A stretch of 64,000 bases of DNA from an uncultured Alphaproteobacteria bacterium (GTDB lineage Bacteria > Pseudomonadota > Alphaproteobacteria > Thalassobaculales > Thalassobaculaceae), in contig CACOPQ010000004.1 in the NCBI GenBank assembly GCA_902629125.1, positions 85,854 through 149,853 of the forward strand. Reading direction: 5' to 3'. The translations under genes and the position numbers were made by a program. Of this stretch, positions 63,066 to 64,000 are shown piece by piece (position 1 is the stretch's first letter; the number at the start of each line of letters is the position of its first letter). The notes under the pieces were generated by a model. That model was not told the DNA's origin. It ran no database searches and worked only from the letters and a program-made list of their open reading frames with translations.

Positions 63066-64000
63066 ATGACTAACTATAGAGAACAATTAGCAGGCAAGTT
63101 GGTTCCTGCATTAGTGATTTTCTCGATGACGGTGGGGTATCCTTGTCAACAAGCCTTTGCCGCAAAGGATGTTACAAAGATCGGGGTTACGACTATTGTT
63201 AAAAACAAGGTTTTAGGTGAACCCCCTAAAATGGTACAGCGCCGATTAAAAACAGGTTTAGAAGTTTATTTCAATGAGAAGGTAGAAACCGGGCCAGTTG
63301 GCCGCACCCAGCTATTGTTTAAAGATGGAACAGCCATAACAATCGGTCCGAACGCAAATATGACTATAGATAAATACGTTTTTGATCCAAATGCAGGTAC
63401 AGGTGATATGGCGCTGAGTGTAACCAAAGGCGTTTTCCGTATCGTTGGCGGACGTATTTCAAAGAGAAAACCAATAAAATTAAAAACACCAGTAGCTACC
63501 CTTGGCGTCATGGGGGGAATTGTTGTTGTTGATCAGGCCGCTAATGGGAAGCTTAATGCTGATTTTCTTTTTGGTAATAAGATGACTGTCACAGCAAATA
63601 ATGTGACGGTTACAACTCGTATCCCAGGGCGATTTATTAGCGTTACAGGGAGCGGTCAACCGCCTGGTCCCTCGCAAAAACGCGACCGGGCAGAAATGAA
63701 AAAGAATTTAGAAAAGTTAGAGGGCGGTGGAGCTGAGGAAAAAAGTACAGCTGCCGAGGAAACGCCTGCCTCCCAAAAAACAGAGTCACAAAAGTCCGAA
63801 GGAAATAAGTCTGAGCCTTCGGATGATAACAAATCCACCACAACTGCTGCTTCTAGTGCTCCCGCCGAAGAAAACGACGAAGGACAAGCTCCAGCTAACG
63901 AACAGTCCTCAAATACCGCAACAAGTGAAACGTCTACGTCACCAGAGCAAGAAGATACTCCTCCCCCAGCTAGCGGAGGCGGCACAGAACCCAATAAAAC
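63066..64000 (+). CDS. FecR-domain exported protein (3' end beyond window)
   Basis: The frame is open from ATG 63066, with GGAGG 10 nt upstream, to the window edge, giving 311 codons. A signal peptide ends near PCQQAFAA. The FecR domain follows (TGLEVYFNEKVETGPVGRTQ, LLFKDGTAITIGPNANMTID, ALSVTKGVFRIVGG, TPVATLGVMGG). From about residue 205 the chain becomes a low-complexity Ser/Thr/Glu/Pro tail without hydrophobic stretches, typical of a linker. Such proteins may sense or anchor material at the surface, probably with the TPR-barrel protein before it. The C-terminus is not seen. Confidence 0.88.
   Translation, partial: MTNYREQLAGKLVPALVIFSMTVGYPCQQAFAAKDVTKIGVTTIVKNKVLGEPPKMVQRRLKTGLEVYFNEKVETGPVGRTQLLFKDGTAITIGPNANMTIDKYVFDPNAGTGDMALSVTKGVFRIVGGRISKRKPIKLKTPVATLGVMGGIVVVDQAANGKLNADFLFGNKMTVTANNVTVTTRIPGRFISVTGSGQPPGPSQKRDRAEMKKNLEKLEGGGAEEKSTAAEETPASQKTESQKSEGNKSEPSDDNKSTTTAASSAPAEENDEGQAPANEQSSNTATSETSTSPEQEDTPPPASGGGTEPNK

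Overview
The window is an AT-rich bacterial chromosome segment, most probably from an aerobic, marine-type alphaproteobacterium. Pointers are a decayed NDUFS4-type complex I subunit (a subunit shared by alphaproteobacteria and mitochondria), a small aa3-oxidase-subunit-IV-like membrane peptide, a metal-free NAD formate dehydrogenase, and many CaiB, hydantoinase/oxoprolinase, PhyH and 2OG-dioxygenase genes. No transposase, integrase, phage gene or CRISPR array was seen. Many intergenic stretches hold recognisable dead genes, so the genome appears to be losing genes by mutation.

Layout. 31-14474 is a catabolic block: a hydantoinase B protein, tRNA-Arg(TCT), an AidB-like acyl-CoA dehydrogenase, a broken voltage-gated sodium channel, an HMG-CoA-lyase-like enzyme, a CaiB CoA-transferase, a 53-residue Cys/His protein and a frameshifted SDR on the minus strand, a HyuA-HyuB pair, and a second CaiB. 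15020-36659 holds mostly single genes: a PhyH dioxygenase, flavodoxin, methylmalonate-semialdehyde dehydrogenase, a histidine phosphatase, an orphan NMT1-like binding protein, a TPR protein, a UbiH-like hydroxylase, an aldehyde dehydrogenase, then an enolase-superfamily enzyme, a cupin, a MATE-like transporter, another HyuA-HyuB pair and a DUF1330 protein. 36654-44107 is rich in relics (complex I subunit, DUF1330 copy, two dead tRNA-Pro copies) around an intact tRNA-Pro(TGG), an HPP membrane protein, a 41-bp perfect palindrome containing a Fur-box-like core, NAD formate dehydrogenase and an FAD oxidoreductase.

44310-53247 is the most notable region, a compact selenium locus. It encodes a PhnD/PhnC/PhnE-type importer of the putative selenate class with a double-length permease, an NADH-dehydrogenase-like/selenide-water-dikinase fusion (SelD/SenC role), a TIGR04348-type glycosyltransferase (SenB, selenosugar synthase), an EgtB-like selenoneine synthase (SenA) and tRNA 2-selenouridine synthase (MnmH/SelU). 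Together these could import a selenium oxyanion, make selenophosphate, and feed it to selenoneine and to selenouridine in tRNA. No hercynine-forming EgtD is visible, so hercynine must come from elsewhere.

53647-60596 holds an MFS transporter, two paralogous amidases, a TauD-type and an isopenicillin-N-synthase-type dioxygenase, with a relic of a second TauD gene showing past segmental duplication. The window ends with a YrdC-domain protein, a TPR/outer-membrane-barrel protein and the start of a FecR-domain protein that runs off the edge.
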